Shown here piece after piece: positions 9,942 to 25,000 of a DNA stretch of 64,000 bases. Position numbers and translations under genes: made by a program. The DNA lies in NCBI GenBank assembly GCA_964368645.1, contig CAYJBY010000003.1, forward strand, positions 62,001 through 126,000, given 5' to 3'. The DNA comes from JAEDHM01 sp964368645. GTDB lineage: Bacteria > Bacillota > Clostridia > Christensenellales > CAG-1252. The notes below the pieces were generated by a model. That model searched no databases. It saw nothing but the letters and a program-made list of their open reading frames with translations, and was not told where the DNA came from. Numbering within the stretch: the first letter of the stretch is position 1; every line of letters begins with the position of its first letter.

Positions 9942-9985
9942 ATTTACTCCTTTACTTCCCTTGTACGGAAGTATTTTTACTTTTT

Positions 9986-10009
9986 CGGAGCGCGTGTGTC
10001 CGCGCTCCG
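9986..10009 (-). other. Strong hairpin without U-tract between giant LRR gene and pilC
   Basis: A perfect 9-bp stem (CGGAGCGCG / CGCGCTCCG) with a 6-nt loop lies between the stop of the giant LRR gene and pilC. On the minus strand it is followed by AAAAAG, not T, so it is not a standard intrinsic terminator in the direction of transcription. It could be a partial terminator, a Rho-linked pause or an mRNA 3'-end protector that uncouples giant-protein mRNA from pil mRNA. Confidence 0.6.
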
Positions 10010-10055
10010 CTTTCAGTTAATTAAACCGCTTTGGTTTCCGCGCCCGTTACGGTAA

Positions 10056-13000
10056 TCAAACCGCCTTGGTCGCTACTCTCGTCACAGCGTTGATTGCACT
10101 CCAACCGTCGGGCAAGGTCTCGTCGAACAAGTCGCCGTCCGAATTGAAGAGAGGTAAGGCTATCGTCCACTTACCGTCCTCAACGTGTCCGTTGTCTGCG
10201 GCGTGGGTAGCGCAGTCGCCTGCGAAGATAGTGCCTGTCATCAATCCCGTTGTCTGGAGCGTTACGGTTGCCTTGCCGTTGACAAGGACGAAGTTAAGGC
10301 AATCCAGCGGAGTTACCGCATAAGCCTTGGAAGCCGCAACGTAGCTTGCTAAAGCAGTCTCGATGACGGCGTCCACTCTTTCCACGTTGTTGACCTTGAT
10401 TCTGCCGTAGCCGAAGTAATACAAGTAAGCCGAAGAACTGAAGGCTGTGGGAGATACGGTGACGGATTCTAACGTCGTCATTGCGAACTGTGCCTTAGTT
10501 ACGGTGTTGAACGCCTCGTCGCCTATCGCCGCTACGTTATCCTTAATCCAAAGCACGTCAAGCGCGGTATTCTTAAACGCTCTGTTGCCTATTGTCAATT
10601 CAACCGCGTTGCCGAACTTAAGGGTGCTAAGAGAGGTACAGCCGTTGAACGCGTCGTCGCCGATACGGCTCAGCTTGATGTCGGTAGTGATACGCTGGAG
10701 CGCCACGCAGTTGGCGAATGCGCTCTGCTGAATCTCGACCAGCGACTGATCAAGGCTGACGCTTGCCAGATTGGAGCAGTCCTTAAACGCTTCCGCGCCG
10801 ATGACGGCAACGGCTTTCGCCAAGCTGACGGAAATTATATTGTCGTTACCTGCGAAGCATCTGTCCGCAAAGTAGGTTGCGTTGCTCAAGGACGCGGTGA
10901 CAGAGGTTGCACTGCCTGCCAAAGGAGCTTGAATCAAGGTAGCGAACGTCTTGCCCGCCTTCCAAACTTCCTGCCGACTGATAAGACTGTCACCTTTGCC
11001 TACGGTGTATTTCACACACTCGGCAAGACCTACGAATCTTTCAAGACTGTTACAGCCCTCGAATGCGCCGATTATGCCGTCCGCCACGGAAGCTCTTTGA
11101 ACAAAATTCAGGGACGCGCCGAAGCCGAAGGAGGTAATGGAGGAGCCGTTAAACGCGCCCTCCGCGATATTCTCTATCGATAACAGCTCAACGTCGCCTA
11201 AACCGGTATTATTCGCGAATGCAAACTTACCGATATTAACCGTATTTGCAGGTACTCTGCTAAGGGCGGTAGCGTAGAACGCATAATCACCGATTTCGGT
11301 AATGCCGGAGGGGAACTCGGAGGTCAAACCGCCTGCACCGTAGAACGCGTAATTGCCGATTTCGGTTAGGTTGCCGGACAGCTTGACGGACTGCATTAGA
11401 GCCTTCTTGGCAAATGCGTAATCGCCGATACTGCCGTCCTGACTGAATCTTATTGTCACGTTCTTCAATGCGGTATCGTCCGTGACGTCGCCGATTACGT
11501 TATTAATACCGGACGTTGCGCTCCACTCGCTGTCAAGTTTCGCGAAAGCTCTGTCGCCGATACTGCCTACGCAAGCGATGGATACGGTGCGGAGCGAGGT
11601 ATTAGCGAACGCTTCCTCACCGATAGACGTCAGCACAGCCGAGGTAATCACCAGCGAGGTAACACCCGTGCCCTTGAACGCTCTGTCGCCGATTGTGAGT
11701 AAGTGACAGGACTTAATTCCAAAGGTTATCTCGGTCAAGCCCGTCATTCCTGCAAAGGCGTCGTTACCGATAAACTGTAGGTCGCTGCTGAAAGTTATCT
11801 TGGTAAAGTCGTTACGGCGTCCTGCCGCAAAAGCTCCGTCCGCGATACCAAGTACAGCCAAGCCGTTAATCGTATCGGGTATTCCGATTTCTCCTGTGCA
11901 GTAAACGCAGCCCTCGTGTGCGCCCGTCAAAGCCTTGAGTCCGTTGATGACTATGCCGCCGTCACTTTCGCTCCAGTCGAAACACTCGGCAGGAGTATAG
12001 GTGAAGAGGTTTTTGCCCTGCTCGAAGCCCACGTTAGCGGAAGTTAAGTACGCCAACAGAGTTGTGGCGTTAGAGGGTAATCTCAGCAGAATCGAATTAA
12101 AGTTGACGCCGTCGAACACGGTAACCGCATTCTCGGGAGTCTCAACCGCGAAGTCCACGGGTAAATTGAGTATGTCGCCGCGGAAGTTCACGTAGGTAAG
12201 AGCGGTACAGCCGTCGAAGACGCCTTTGCCTAACTCGCCCTGCGCGTTGTTGAGAGATACGTCCATATCGGTCAAGCCTGTGCAGCCCTTGAACGCGTAA
12301 TCACCGACAGATACCAGACTGTTGTTAAAGTCGATACCTCTTATGCTTGTGCAGTTCATAAACGCCTCACTGCCGATATATTTGATTTGGTCGGTGAGCA
12401 AGCCGGGAACTGCCGTCATTGAAGTACAGCCGCTGAACGACTTGTTGCCGATACGCTCAACCGTCATTCCGAAGGTAACCTCCGTCAACATCGTGTCACC
12501 CTCGAACAAGCCGTCGGGTAACGCCGTAAAGTTGCCGTTATTGGTCAGGTTGGCGGATACCAAGGAGGTACAGTTGCGGAACAGCTCGGGAGCGAGATAA
12601 GACACGCTGTCGAACATTCCGATGGTTTTCAATCCACTGCCTGCGAACATCGCGCCGATCAAGGTGTTACGGTCCACGTATTGACCGCCCACGTACTGGC
12701 GATAAATAGCCTCGTTGTATTCCTCACCGCCTACGTATAAAGCGGTTTCCACGTAATGCACGCCCAGTTTCGTTACCTTCTTGCCCTCAATGTAGTAAGG
12801 AATAAAGACGTTGCCGCTGGGGTGATTGTTGATGCCGTAAACAACGGTGTAATTGTCCGCCGTGTTGACGAAGTAATTAAGGTAACGCTTATTGGTAACG
12901 GTGCTGTAAGCAACGCGGTTAGCCAAGTCAAGACTTTCCAGATAAGCCACCATATTGCCCGAACTCGCGTCCTCATCGTCGTGCGGCACGAACACTCTCT

Positions 13001-16000
13001 TGCTGTTATCAAAGATAGGCAGAGCCATATCCAGTGCGCTGACGTAGCTTTCAAAGTGGATTTCCGAAATGTTGTTGTTCACGAAAGCGTATGCTCCGAT
13101 ATTCACCACCTCGTCGGGTACTATGACCGCGGCGATGCCGCCGACCTTAGCGATACCGTAGAAGGCGTAACCGCCTATCTCCACAACGCTGTAGGTCTCT
13201 TCGGCAACGGTGATTTCGCCGGAGAGTACAAGCTCTTTACTGCCGTTAATCAGCTGGCAGGTCTGGAAATAGGTATGAAGCACCGCCGTCTTAAACTCTG
13301 CGTTAAGCGAGTAGAAGATACGATCCGCAAAGGCGTAAACGCCGTTGGTGTTAAGGTGCTCGCTTTCCTCGCCGAGCCAGTAAATATCGGTAATGGAAGA
13401 ACAGCCTGAGAACGCCTGCACACCGATTGTACTCACGTCCTTGCCGATTTCCACGCTACGGATAGCCGCGGCGTTCATAAACGCGCCCTGCCCTATAGAC
13501 AATACCTTGTTAGGAATAACGAACAAACCGTCGTCATCGCCCTTAATACTGCTGTCTGCAAAGGCGTAATCGGGAATCTCGCTGATGCCTTCGTGGAGAA
13601 TTACGTTCTTAAGATTGATTGCGTGAGAGAACGCGCCGTAGCCGATGGCTTGAATCTCCTCGGGAACGGTGAATACCACCGCCTTGGAGGAAACCGCGTA
13701 AACTATCAGCGTTTCCACGCTGTCCACGCCGCCTGCCAAATAGCTGTACTCGTTTTCAGCTGTTACTACTCTGAAGAACTGATTATAGGTGTATTCCTCA
13801 CTGCCCTCCACCGTCGGATCGTAATCCAAGTTGCGGATTTTGCCGATAGCGAGTTTGGAAATGGAATTACCGTACAAGCAACCCACGCCCATCGTTTCCA
13901 CGTATCTGCCCAGCGTAAAGGATACTATGCCCGCATTCTTGAACGCGAAGCTGCCGATACCCTTAACCGCCTTGCCGCCTATATAGGTGGGGATAATCAG
14001 GTTAGAATGGTCGATACAGGAACACTTGCCGCTCAATCCCGTGATTGTAACGGAATCGGTATTCACTGTGTAGGTAAAGCAGGACTTGGGCGTGTGCGTG
14101 GTGTATTTGATACTGTTAGCTATGCAATACGCTTCCAAGTCCGAATCCATCGGAACGTCCACGACAAGCTCAGAGGAGGTGGAATTGAAGATATCCGCCA
14201 CCTGATTAGCCTCGGTTATGTCGCCGTCGAAGAATACGCTTACCAGATAATCGGTATGCGCAAAGGCATTTGCGCCGACGTAGTACACGGAGTCGGGTAT
14301 TATTATCGTCATAATCTGACTGTACTCGAAAGCGTTAGCGTCGATGCTGACCGCCTTTTCGGGGAGAACGTAAACGCGCTCGTCGCCGTTGGGAATCAAG
14401 CCTGCTGGATAGATCTTGAGAACAAGAGATTTCTCCCCTGTGAGTCTGTCGGTCTTGTACTCATAGAGTACGCCGTTGTCCAGATTGGTAAAGTACACGT
14501 TACGACTGCTGACCTCTATACTGGTTAGCTTGGTAGCCTTGGCAAACGCGCCCTCGCCTAAGTGCATCAGCTTACTGCCGATCTCCGCGCTTTCCATTGC
14601 GTAGTTGTTGGCAAAGGCGTAATTGCCTACGTTGATGATACTGTCACTGATATAGACCGAGGTCAACGCGCAGTTGTTAAACGCGCTCTCGCCTATCTCC
14701 TCTACCTTGATACCGAATTGAATATCGGTGATACCGTAGCTTACGTTAAGCTCGGTGCCGCCCGTAACGGTTATAGCATTCTTATCCTCGTTGATGGTGA
14801 GGGTTAAAGCGCCTACCTTGACAACGCTGTCGGAGTAGCCCTTGTCGTTAATGCTTATACGACTGCCGACTAACCTAATGGCGTAGCCGTCCACAACCGT
14901 GTAAAGGAACTTGCCGTTTTGAGTGGTCAGAACCAAAGGCTTGAGAACTTCGGAATCGGTATCTGCGTTTTCTACTATATAACTGGTGCCTGCCGTAACT
15001 CTGATAGTACTGCCGTTGATAAGGTTGATACCGTTACAGCCCGAGAACGCTTCTTTGCCGATTACCTCTACGGTACTGGGCAAATCCACGTCGGTTAGGT
15101 ACTTACAATCCATAAAGCACTGTTCGGGGATTTCCTTAATATCATTGCTGAAGCTGACCGTTCTTAAGGAACTGCCCTTGAACGCGCCCTTGCCTATAGA
15201 GGTTACGGTGCGCATTATGTTCTCGGGAAGCTCGAACAAGCCGTATGCACCTGAGAACGCGTAGTCACCGATGCTCTCGATAACCGTTCCGTCCGGTACG
15301 TTGACAGCGTTGAGGTTAGGAGTATTCTCAAAGAGTCTTGCGGATATGGCGGTGATTTCGCTAGGCAGAGTGATAGAGGTTATCGCCGTGCCTGAGAACG
15401 CGCCCTCACCGATACTGACGATATTGTCGCTCAACTGAATTACAGCCAAATTGGAGCAATCCTTGAAGGCGTTATCGCCGATTTCGATAATGTTGGTATT
15501 GGACAGGTTGACGCTTGTCAGGTTATCACAGCCTGCAAACGCACCATCGGATATTTCGAACAGCAACGTGGGTAAGGATATACTGCTTAATCCTGACTCG
15601 AAGAACGCGTTAGCTCCGATGTACCTTATCTTGGCAGGGAGAATAATCTCCTCAAGAGCGGTACAGCCGTAGAACGTGTTGCTTGCGATTTGGATAATCT
15701 CGGTGGTGGAAATATTGATATTCCTAAGCAATGCCGCCTTGGCAAAAGCTCCCACGTGGATTTCCGAAACCTTGGATTGCAGAGTTATCTCTCTCACGTA
15801 CTCGTCCGCATACGCGTAGAACGCATACGCGCCTACGGTTTTTAGGTTAGCGTTGAGTTTCAGAGAAACGCCGTTGTTGTAGTCGGTGCTTAAAACCGCG
15901 TACAGGGTTGTATAGTCCGCGCTGTAAAGTCTGGTACCGTAATAGTTGCCCTGTCCGTCGTCCTCGTCGCCGTCCGTTCTGAACAACGTGTTGTTGCCGT

Positions 16001-19000
16001 GAACGCTTATTCTCTTAAGGCTGTCGATTCCTGCGAAAGCACCCTCCTTAATGGTGGTGACAAGCTCGCCGATCTGATATTCCTCAATCGTACTGCTGCC
16101 CATTACCGCGTAAATGGTCGTGACGTTCTCGCCGCCGTTTGTCAGAACTCTCTGAACGAGATTGCCCTGCATAACTGTAATGCGGTATGCGAAGTTAAGA
16201 TTAATGCCGCGGAACACGATCTCGGCGGTTTCGTCCTTCAATGCAGTACTGGAATCCGTATCAAGACCGTTGTTGACCGAAGTATCGGTAAAGGTGCCTA
16301 CGAAGGCGTAATCGCCGATAGAGTTCAAATCCTCGGGAAGGCTTACCTTCGTAAGGTTGGGTGCCATCGCGAAAGCACCGTTGCCCAAAGCGGTAACCTT
16401 CTTGCCGTTGATATATCTGGGTACGTAAATAGTATCCGTGATATTCTTGCCGATTTCGGTAAGTCCGGTAAGGCGAACCTCCAAGCCGTTCTTCAGCTCG
16501 TACTCGAAGGCGTTAAGCTGAGTATAAACGGTGGTTTTAACCGTTCCGGAATTAGCTGTCGCACCGTAGGCGGCTGCGGCGGCCTTGACGTTGACGTCGT
16601 CCTTAGGCAGATAGAAGGATAAGGTCTTACCCTCTCTCACCGCGAAAGGCTGATTGCCAAGGTTAATCTGAACTGCGTTGCCTGCGTTGTCGTAACCCAA
16701 CTCGATATACACGCTCATATCGCTCTTGGAGCTGAAAGCGTAATCACCGATGGTCTTGACGTTGGCGGAAATTATAACCTCGGTCAAACTGGATTCAATG
16801 CCCTTGGTCGCGTCCTTGCCGAAGCTGTACGCGGCTATCTCCTTAACGCTGTCGGGGAAGGTCAGTTTGCTGATAGAGTTAATAACTGTGGAGTTATCGG
16901 GAGTGGTAGCGATATTAACAGCCACAACCTTAGCACCCTTGACGTACTTAGGAAGATTGACCGCTCCTGACATACTGCTGATTGCGGCGGTAGTGAGATT
17001 GTTCTTCACGAAGCCTGTAAGAACCGCCTCGTTAGAGCTGTAATTACTTACCGTTACGCTGGTAGAGGGCAATACGTACTGCTGGGCTAAAGGTACGTTA
17101 ATCCAAGGAGCCATACCTGCCGCCAGATGCACCGTTGCCTTATCGTTAGCACCCTTGAACCAGTTGTTGCCGTTAAGGATACTGCTGAGATTACCGCCCG
17201 TGCTGGGGCAGTTTTCAAAATAAACCTCTTCTAACGCCGTAGCGTAGGCGAATGCCGCCGTATCGATGGTCAGCGCGTCGAACGCCGTGTGCATAAAGAC
17301 CACGCTCTTAAGAGAGGACAGTCCTGCAAACGCATAAGACGCAATAGTACTGACGTTACCCGATACGTAAAGGTTGGTTATCTGTTTCAAGCCGTAGAAT
17401 GCGGACTGACCGATCGCAACAACCTTTTTGTGAGAGGAATCGCCGGAGTAAAGCAGCTCGTCGGGGATAATCATCGTGGAGCCGATATAATTGCTTACCG
17501 CTTTGACTATTGTGAACGCGCCGCCGCTGTAAGACAGCTCGAAAGCGTCGGACGGGATATGAGCGCGGAACGCGTAACCGTAGGTATCTGCGTACTCCTT
17601 AGCTACGCTCTTGTCCGTCAAGGCGGTGGGCTCTAAGCCGTAAATAGTGAAGTTACCGGAAACGTCCGCAAAGGCGGAGTATTCGATATTCTTCACGTAA
17701 CCTGTGAATGTAACCTCTTCAAGCGCGGTCGTACCGTCAAAGGCATTAGCCTTAAGAGTGCGGAGCGTCTTGGGGAAGACGATGGACTTGATGGTATCGG
17801 TACGGAACGCGCCGCTTGCCACGGTGGAAATACCCTCGGGTAAGGTCGCGCCTGTCTTGCCGTTGACGATATTAAACGCTACCAGCGTACTGCCGTCCTT
17901 GCTAAGTACCATCGAAACGCCTGCAACAGAATTGTTAAAGCTGAAGTTCTGGTTACGGGTGAAGGTAACGGTCATTGTATCGGAGGTGTGCGCGAAGGGG
18001 TTGCCGTCCATTACGCGTAAGCCGCTTCCGATCTGAACGTCGTCTAACAATGTACAGTCGGCAAAGGCGTTAGCACCGATAGACAGCACGTTATCGCCCA
18101 TATCGACCTTGGTAAGCTGTGCGGAGCCTCTGAACGCGTCCGCGCCTATGGTGGTTACGTTGCTGTCCTTAAGGAGAACCTGCTCGAAGCGCAATGCGTC
18201 GGTGGCGTTCTCTACGGAGAAGCCGTTTTCTTTGATTTCCACAACGCTGTAGCTTACGCCGTTAAGGTAGGCGAAATCGGGAACGATAAGGTTCTTGTAA
18301 TCCGCGTTTTGCCACAGCACGTCCGCCTTGTTCTCCGCCGACACGATTATGCCGTCGATAGTACAGGATATACCCTGAGATACGGTGTATATTACGTAGC
18401 TTCCGGTCAGCAACGCTCTGTTGCCGCTGTTATCGGTAAGATAATAAGCACCCGACTCAAGAGCACACGCGTAAACGTAATTAATCTCGGTCAGTCCGTT
18501 CTCATCATAGACGGATAGGTACTTGGTGTATAGGCTTTCAACGGAAATGTTGCGCTTGGTGCCGCCGATGTAAACCTCGCCGCCGATAATATCAACGGGA
18601 ACGAAGCCGTTGCCTGAATAATAGTAGAAAGCGTTGTCCAAGGCTTTTTCGGTTAAACCGCTGACGCTGACTGACACCATTGCGTTGTCTATCTTTCTCA
18701 AATAGTAGGTATAGCCGTCGTAGTTATAAATGCTGACGGTTCTGGGCAGGTAGAAGTCCAAGGTTTCGCCCTCGGCGGCAACCTGCTCGGTAAGAGCACC
18801 GTCAAACACCTTGCCGTCACGGTCCACGTAAACGTAGGCAACCGTATAGGCTGTGGTGCCGTTAATGGTTGACACTCTGATTGCCAGATACCGTTTGTAG
18901 GTGTCACCGGGCAACACGTTGTCTATCTTGGTGGTGTTGTAGTAAACGTAATCACCGCTTACCGTCACCTCTCTCAAGTCGATATTGGCGGTCTGATCCA

Positions 19001-22000
19001 CGTCTGCAAAGTACGTGAAGTGTTCCTCATACATATCGGCTACGGTACCCGTTACAGCTGTAAAGGAGTTGCCGTTAAAGACGAAGTTGTCGGCGGAAGC
19101 GTTGATATTGTACCACACGTTGTAGGTTTTCTCCGTAAAGAGGTTGTCAACCGTTACGAACGCGTCGGATACGTTGCGGTAGGAATAGCCGTCATAGGAG
19201 AAGATGCTCTGGATATTGACGTTAGACAATCTCAAATCCCTGTTAAACATATTCTCGGGGATATAACGGCTGGTAGCAAGAGAGCCGTTACCCGTCACGT
19301 TATAGCTATTGGGATATAAGGGATAATGTATTCTTACGTCTGCCAGCGCACCCGTAAAGCTATTGGCGTTAAGCAGATTGATACTGCCGCCTGCCGAGCC
19401 TTGTAAGTAAATATGCTTGAGCGCGGTGCAATCGGTAAGGTAGCTTAAATCCAGTTCCTTAATAGTAGCGGGCAGAACCAAGGTAGTGATATTGACGCAA
19501 CCGTCAAACGCACCTTCCGCAATGCCTGTCGCCAAGTCGGGAGCAAAGATCTCTTCGCTTACGCTGTAGCAGAGTATCAAGGTCTTTTTGCTGTCGTATA
19601 ACGCGCCTGCGGTGCTGTAATACGGCTGAACGTCGCCAACCAAGTTACTGCCGTCAAGAACGATATTCTTCAGGTTGCCGCAGTCGTTAAACGCGTCCTT
19701 GCTGATATAAGTACCGTCAAGCAGAGTGATTGACACGGTGGACAAACGGGAACAGCCGTCGAACACCTTTTCGTCAATGGACAATACCGCATAAAGTCTT
19801 ACGTTGCCCAAGGAGGTACAGCCTGCAAAGGCGTACGCGCCCAATTCGTAAAGCTCTGCGCCCTGTCCGAAGGTTACAGTGTGCAAATTATCGTTGCCTG
19901 CGAAAGCTCTGTCGGCTACCTGACGTACGGTAAGTCCGCCAATTACACTGGGGATAACGATATTCTTGTGGTCGCCGCCTGCACAACCGGAATGGTTCTT
20001 CAAACCTGTAATTGTGATATAAACGTCGCCGTCTTCCTCCGTGACCTCGAAGTAGTAGCACTCCTGCCATCTTTCCTCGGCGGTCAAATCCTCGATATAG
20101 GTGGGGATAATGCGGTAGTTCATACGGAAGTACTTGTTAATACCTGCCGCCTTGCTGTAGGTCTGCACGAATTCCAACGCGCCGCTTACGCCCTCCAGTA
20201 TCATAGAGCCGATATTGGCAGGATCGCCGCTGAAGCGAAGCTCTGTCAAAGCGGCACAGCCGCTGAATGCGTAACTGCCTATCGTATTGACGCTTGCAGG
20301 GATAATCACGTTCTTAAGAGCGGTACACTCCGCAAACGCGCTTTCGCCGATAGTTTCAAGTCCTTCGGGCAGGAAGACGTAGCTGAGCTGTGAGCAGCCC
20401 TCGAAGGCGTGCTCGCCTATCTTGGTGATATAACTGCCGAGCACCAGCGTTACCACGTTGCTCTGGCTCATAAACGCCAAGTTGCCGATTTCCACTATGT
20501 TACTGCCGTTAATCTGATCGGGGATTACCAAAATCCTGTCGGGATTGCCGGAATCGTCACGGTAACTGGTTATTCTCAAACCACCTGCCACCGCTTCGGT
20601 CAGGAAATTGCCGCTCTCGGTAATCTTGGAGGTTGCATATCCCTCGATTGCGTCGGTAATGCTTGCGTTAAGCGTCTTCATACTGTGGTGAACAACCATA
20701 CCCACGGGCACCTTGTTCCCGTTAGCCGCGTCGCCGAAGGCGTTGGCGGCAAAGTAAGCATTGCTGAAGCCCGTGCCGCTTTCGTTGGTAAGCAGATACA
20801 CGTCGGACAGACGGGTACAGCCTGCAAAAGCGTTGTCGTTAATGTAGAAGTCGGTGCGCTCCGTAGAAATGGTTACGGAAATTACAGAGGTATCCTTGAA
20901 CGCGTCTGCCGCGATACCCAGTACGGGCAGGTCGCCGTAAACGGTCGTAGGAATAGTCAAATACTTATGTGAGGTATTGCAGTAGTGATTGACCAAGCCG
21001 ATAATCTCGTAGCCTATGATCGTGCCTGCGTTGCTCACCTCGCCTATTATGTAGCAACCCCAGTAGGTGCCGCTGTTGAAGGAAATACTGTTCTCGGAGC
21101 AATAGCTGTCAAGCTCGCCGCCTGCCTTGCCGAATACCTTAAGGTACTGGGGCATACAGCCCTTGAATATGTTGTCGCCTAAGGTGGAAATCAAGCCCTC
21201 AACGTACACCTGACGTAAGCCCGTACAGTTGTAGAAGGCAAACGCGCCGATATCGTTGACGGTCTCGGGTACGGTTACCATACGGAGAGTTGTGTCGCCC
21301 ATAAACGCCTGACTTATGATAGAGGTTACCTTCTTGCCGTTGATATAGGACGGGATAACCAAATCGGTCAGGCTGTTGGCGGTGACAAGTCCCTTAATAC
21401 GAATCTCGTTACCGTTGATAACCTCGTACTTAAACTCGCTGACGGAAGTCACGCGGTAGTAGTTCACACCGCCCAAAGCATAGCCGTAGCAATAGCTGTA
21501 AAGCTTGTTGTCCGCGCCGCTGTCCTGAGTGCAATAAACGTCCACGTTGTAGTTCTCGCCGAAGATAAGCTCGCCGATACGAGGATACTCGGTGCCGTTG
21601 GTGTACTTAAAGGTATTGGTTAAGGGATCGACTCCGTCAGTTGTCGGATTGATACCCGTTTCGAAATACACAACCTGCAAATTAGGCATATCGAAAGCGT
21701 GTGCGCCTACGGAATCAAAGTAATAATTGCCGTCCGCGTCTCTATCCGCGCCCTTAGGCAGGTTGAGCCAAGTCAGCTTTTCGCAGTTGTAGAAAGCGTA
21801 ATCGCCGATAGAAGTCACGTTCTTGCCGATGGTAACGGAGGTTAAGCTGTTGATAAACGCAAAGGCATACGCGCCGATACGGTCAACGGAGAACGTGGAA
21901 CCGTCTGTGGTTATGGTGTCGGGTATGGTAAACTCGGTAAGCGTATTGCTTGCCAGATAGCTGATAAGTTCCGCCGTGGAGTTGTCGCGGTCAAGGGAGT

Positions 22001-25000
22001 ACAAAACGCCGCCCTGATATGCGTAAACAGGATCGTTGGGGTAGGTTTTGATTACCGCCAAATGCAAATGACCTGCGTACGCGCCCAGCTCGTTAAGGCT
22101 GGTTACGTTGATGAACGCGCCCTCCTGTACGTAAACCACAGAAGTATTGATGGTCATAGAATTGATACCGGTACAGCCCTCGAACGCAAACGCTCTTATC
22201 ATAAGGATAAAGTTGATTTGCTTAGAGCTTTCGCCAAGACTGTTCAGAAGTCCTACACTGCCGATAACGCAGTTATTGACTACCTCGTAATCCGTACCCT
22301 CGTCGGTGTACTGGATATACGGAGTGCCGTTTTCGTCCAAATAACTGCCGTCTACGTCTCTCAAGCCGAAAGCGTATTTGTCACTGCTCTCGCCTACTTG
22401 GAAGGGATTGCCGCTGAAGGAAACGGGAACGGTGTGAATCGTAAACAGCAAATCAACGCTCTTACGGTTAGCGGTAAGGTCAATCGTAGCGGTAAGCTGA
22501 TGACCTGTAGCCGTGCCGTCGTTGACGGTAAGAGTAAGGGTATAGGTACCTGCCGCCAGTCTTTCGTACGCGTAGTCGGTCAAGAATATTTCGCCCGATA
22601 CGTCGTTGAGAATAAACAGACTGTCGAAGGAGTCCACGTCGCCCTCTGCGCTTTCAAGAGGAAGCTTGCCCTCATCGCCGTAAACGGGTAACTCTTCGGT
22701 CTTGCCCTCGAGCTCGCAACCTGCTACGGAATTAACGTCCAAATTGCTGATGTTGATTTTGGAAGTAACGGTGTCGCTGGTGATGGCGGTATCTCTTCTG
22801 GGCTCTAATTCCTTATCGCCCCAGGGGAAGTTGATAATGTCGATTAATTCGTAGGAAATCTCAACCTTATATGCGCCTACGGGGAGAGTCTTGAGGAACG
22901 CCGACTTGATGGTAATCTTCTGCTCAGCAGTATACTTGACAGGATTAAAGATATACGCGTCGCCTACGCTCTTGGTGACGGGACCTACCACCTTCACAGA
23001 GGTGATATTCATCTTGGTGTCGCCTGCAAGCATGTTATCCTTATCGAAAGCCTCCCCCATAGTGAAATCCAGAATCGGATTGTTCTCGGTGTCCCAAGTA
23101 GCGTCATAGCAGTTGACGAAGATATTGTTTTCGCCTAAGCCGAAGCCGCTGGTACCGCCGCCTACGCCCTCTTGAACGGTTATGTTCATATACTCGTAAA
23201 GTATTCCGCTTACGATAATGTACTTGTTGTTAGCCTGACTGTCCTCAAATTCCAAGCTGGCACAGCTTGCAAACGCACCGTCGCCGATGTACTGCAAATC
23301 CGCACTGAGCTTGAATTTCGTCAGCGTGGAACCTGCAAAGGCTCTTTCGCCGATATATGTCAGCATAATCAGCTCGGAAGCGTCGTACGCGCTGTTTTCA
23401 AAGGCAGACGCGCCCACCGTGTTGATAACGTCGGAGGGTAAGCCGTATTTGACCAAACCGTCCGAACCTGTATAGCAAAGGGTGGTAAGAGAACGGGTGT
23501 TCATAAAGAAGCCTGCCGCAATCTCGGAAATCGAACCGGGAAGCTTAATTCTGGTGATACTGGTACAGTTGGCGAAGCAGTCTTTAGCAAAGCCGACCGA
23601 TGCCGCCGCACTGTCGGGTATAACTATATCCGTCAGGCTGTAGCAGTTCATAAACGCCTTATCGCCTATAGAAGCTAAGTTGGACGGCAGAATAATACCG
23701 TTAAGAACTACGCAGTTGTAGAACGCCTTTTTACCGATTGCGGTAACGGATGAGGGTATCGTAACTCTTGTCAAGGACGCACAGTCCATAAACAACTCGT
23801 CGGATATGGTGGTAATGCCCGAAGGAAGTCTGATACTCGTAATTGTCGCGTTGTTTTTGAACAGGTCGTTAGCCAGAGCTATAACCTTGCGGCCGTTAAT
23901 CTCGTCGGGGATAATGATAACCTGATGGTTGCCGTAGCACTCGTGGCTCTTCAATGCGGTGATTACAATGCCTGAAAGCACGGACAGATACTCGTAGTCG
24001 AAACAGGATACGCAGGTACCTGCGTTAAAGTTAGCTCCGCCGAGAGTACTCTCCAAATTGCCGCTGACAGGTCCGTAAATCATCAGCTGAGCGTCTGCGG
24101 TGCTTAGCGTGTTGGCAAAAATATCCTTGCCGAGTATGGTGGGATCGCTTAAGAACATAGCCTCGTACAGCGATACGCAGCCGTTGAACGCACTGTCGCC
24201 TACGGACATAACCGTAGCAGGCAGAACAATACTTTCAAGAGCGGTACACTTAGCAAACGCCATTCTCTCGATGGTGTGTAAACCGTCGGGGAGAATTATA
24301 TTGACTATTTGACTGTTGTTGGCAAATGCCTCCTCGCCTATAACGGTTACAAGTCTGCCGGAAATATACTGAGGAACTACCACGTAGGTAGTGACAACAT
24401 CAAGGTTGCCGGGAGTGCCGGGGCCTGTAAATCCTGTTATCTTGATAGTATCGTCGTCAAGGAAGCTGTACTCGAAGTCTGTTATCTCGCTGATGGTGGA
24501 ATGTTCGATATCCGCATCATCGCAGTAGGTGGCAACGCCGCCTGCGGCGGGACAGTAAACGATAAGAGTTTTGGCTGTGCCGTCGAAGATGTCCGCGCCG
24601 ATATTACCCTGTAGTATATCCTCGTTGAAGGAAATGCTGATAAGGTTGATTGCAGAAGCGAACGCTCTGTCCTTGATATAAAGCACCGTGGTAGGTACCG
24701 TAAAGGTCAGAGAGCTGTTAGAGGACAGATAGGTATGCAAAACAGTCTTTTCCGCGTTGTACAACGCACCGTTCTCCAATACGTAATACTCGTTGGATTC
24801 AAGCGCGATGTCCTTGAGGTTGATACAGCCGCCGAACGCGCCGTCGCCGATACTCTTGATAGCGGCTGGAACGGTGAGCTTGACTATGCCTGAGCAGCCT
24901 GCAAACGCGTCGGGAGCTATAGCGGTTACCAAATATCCGTCTATATAGGTAGGAATATGCAGATTGTTGTGATTGCCGAGGCAAACGTGGTCTTTCAAGC

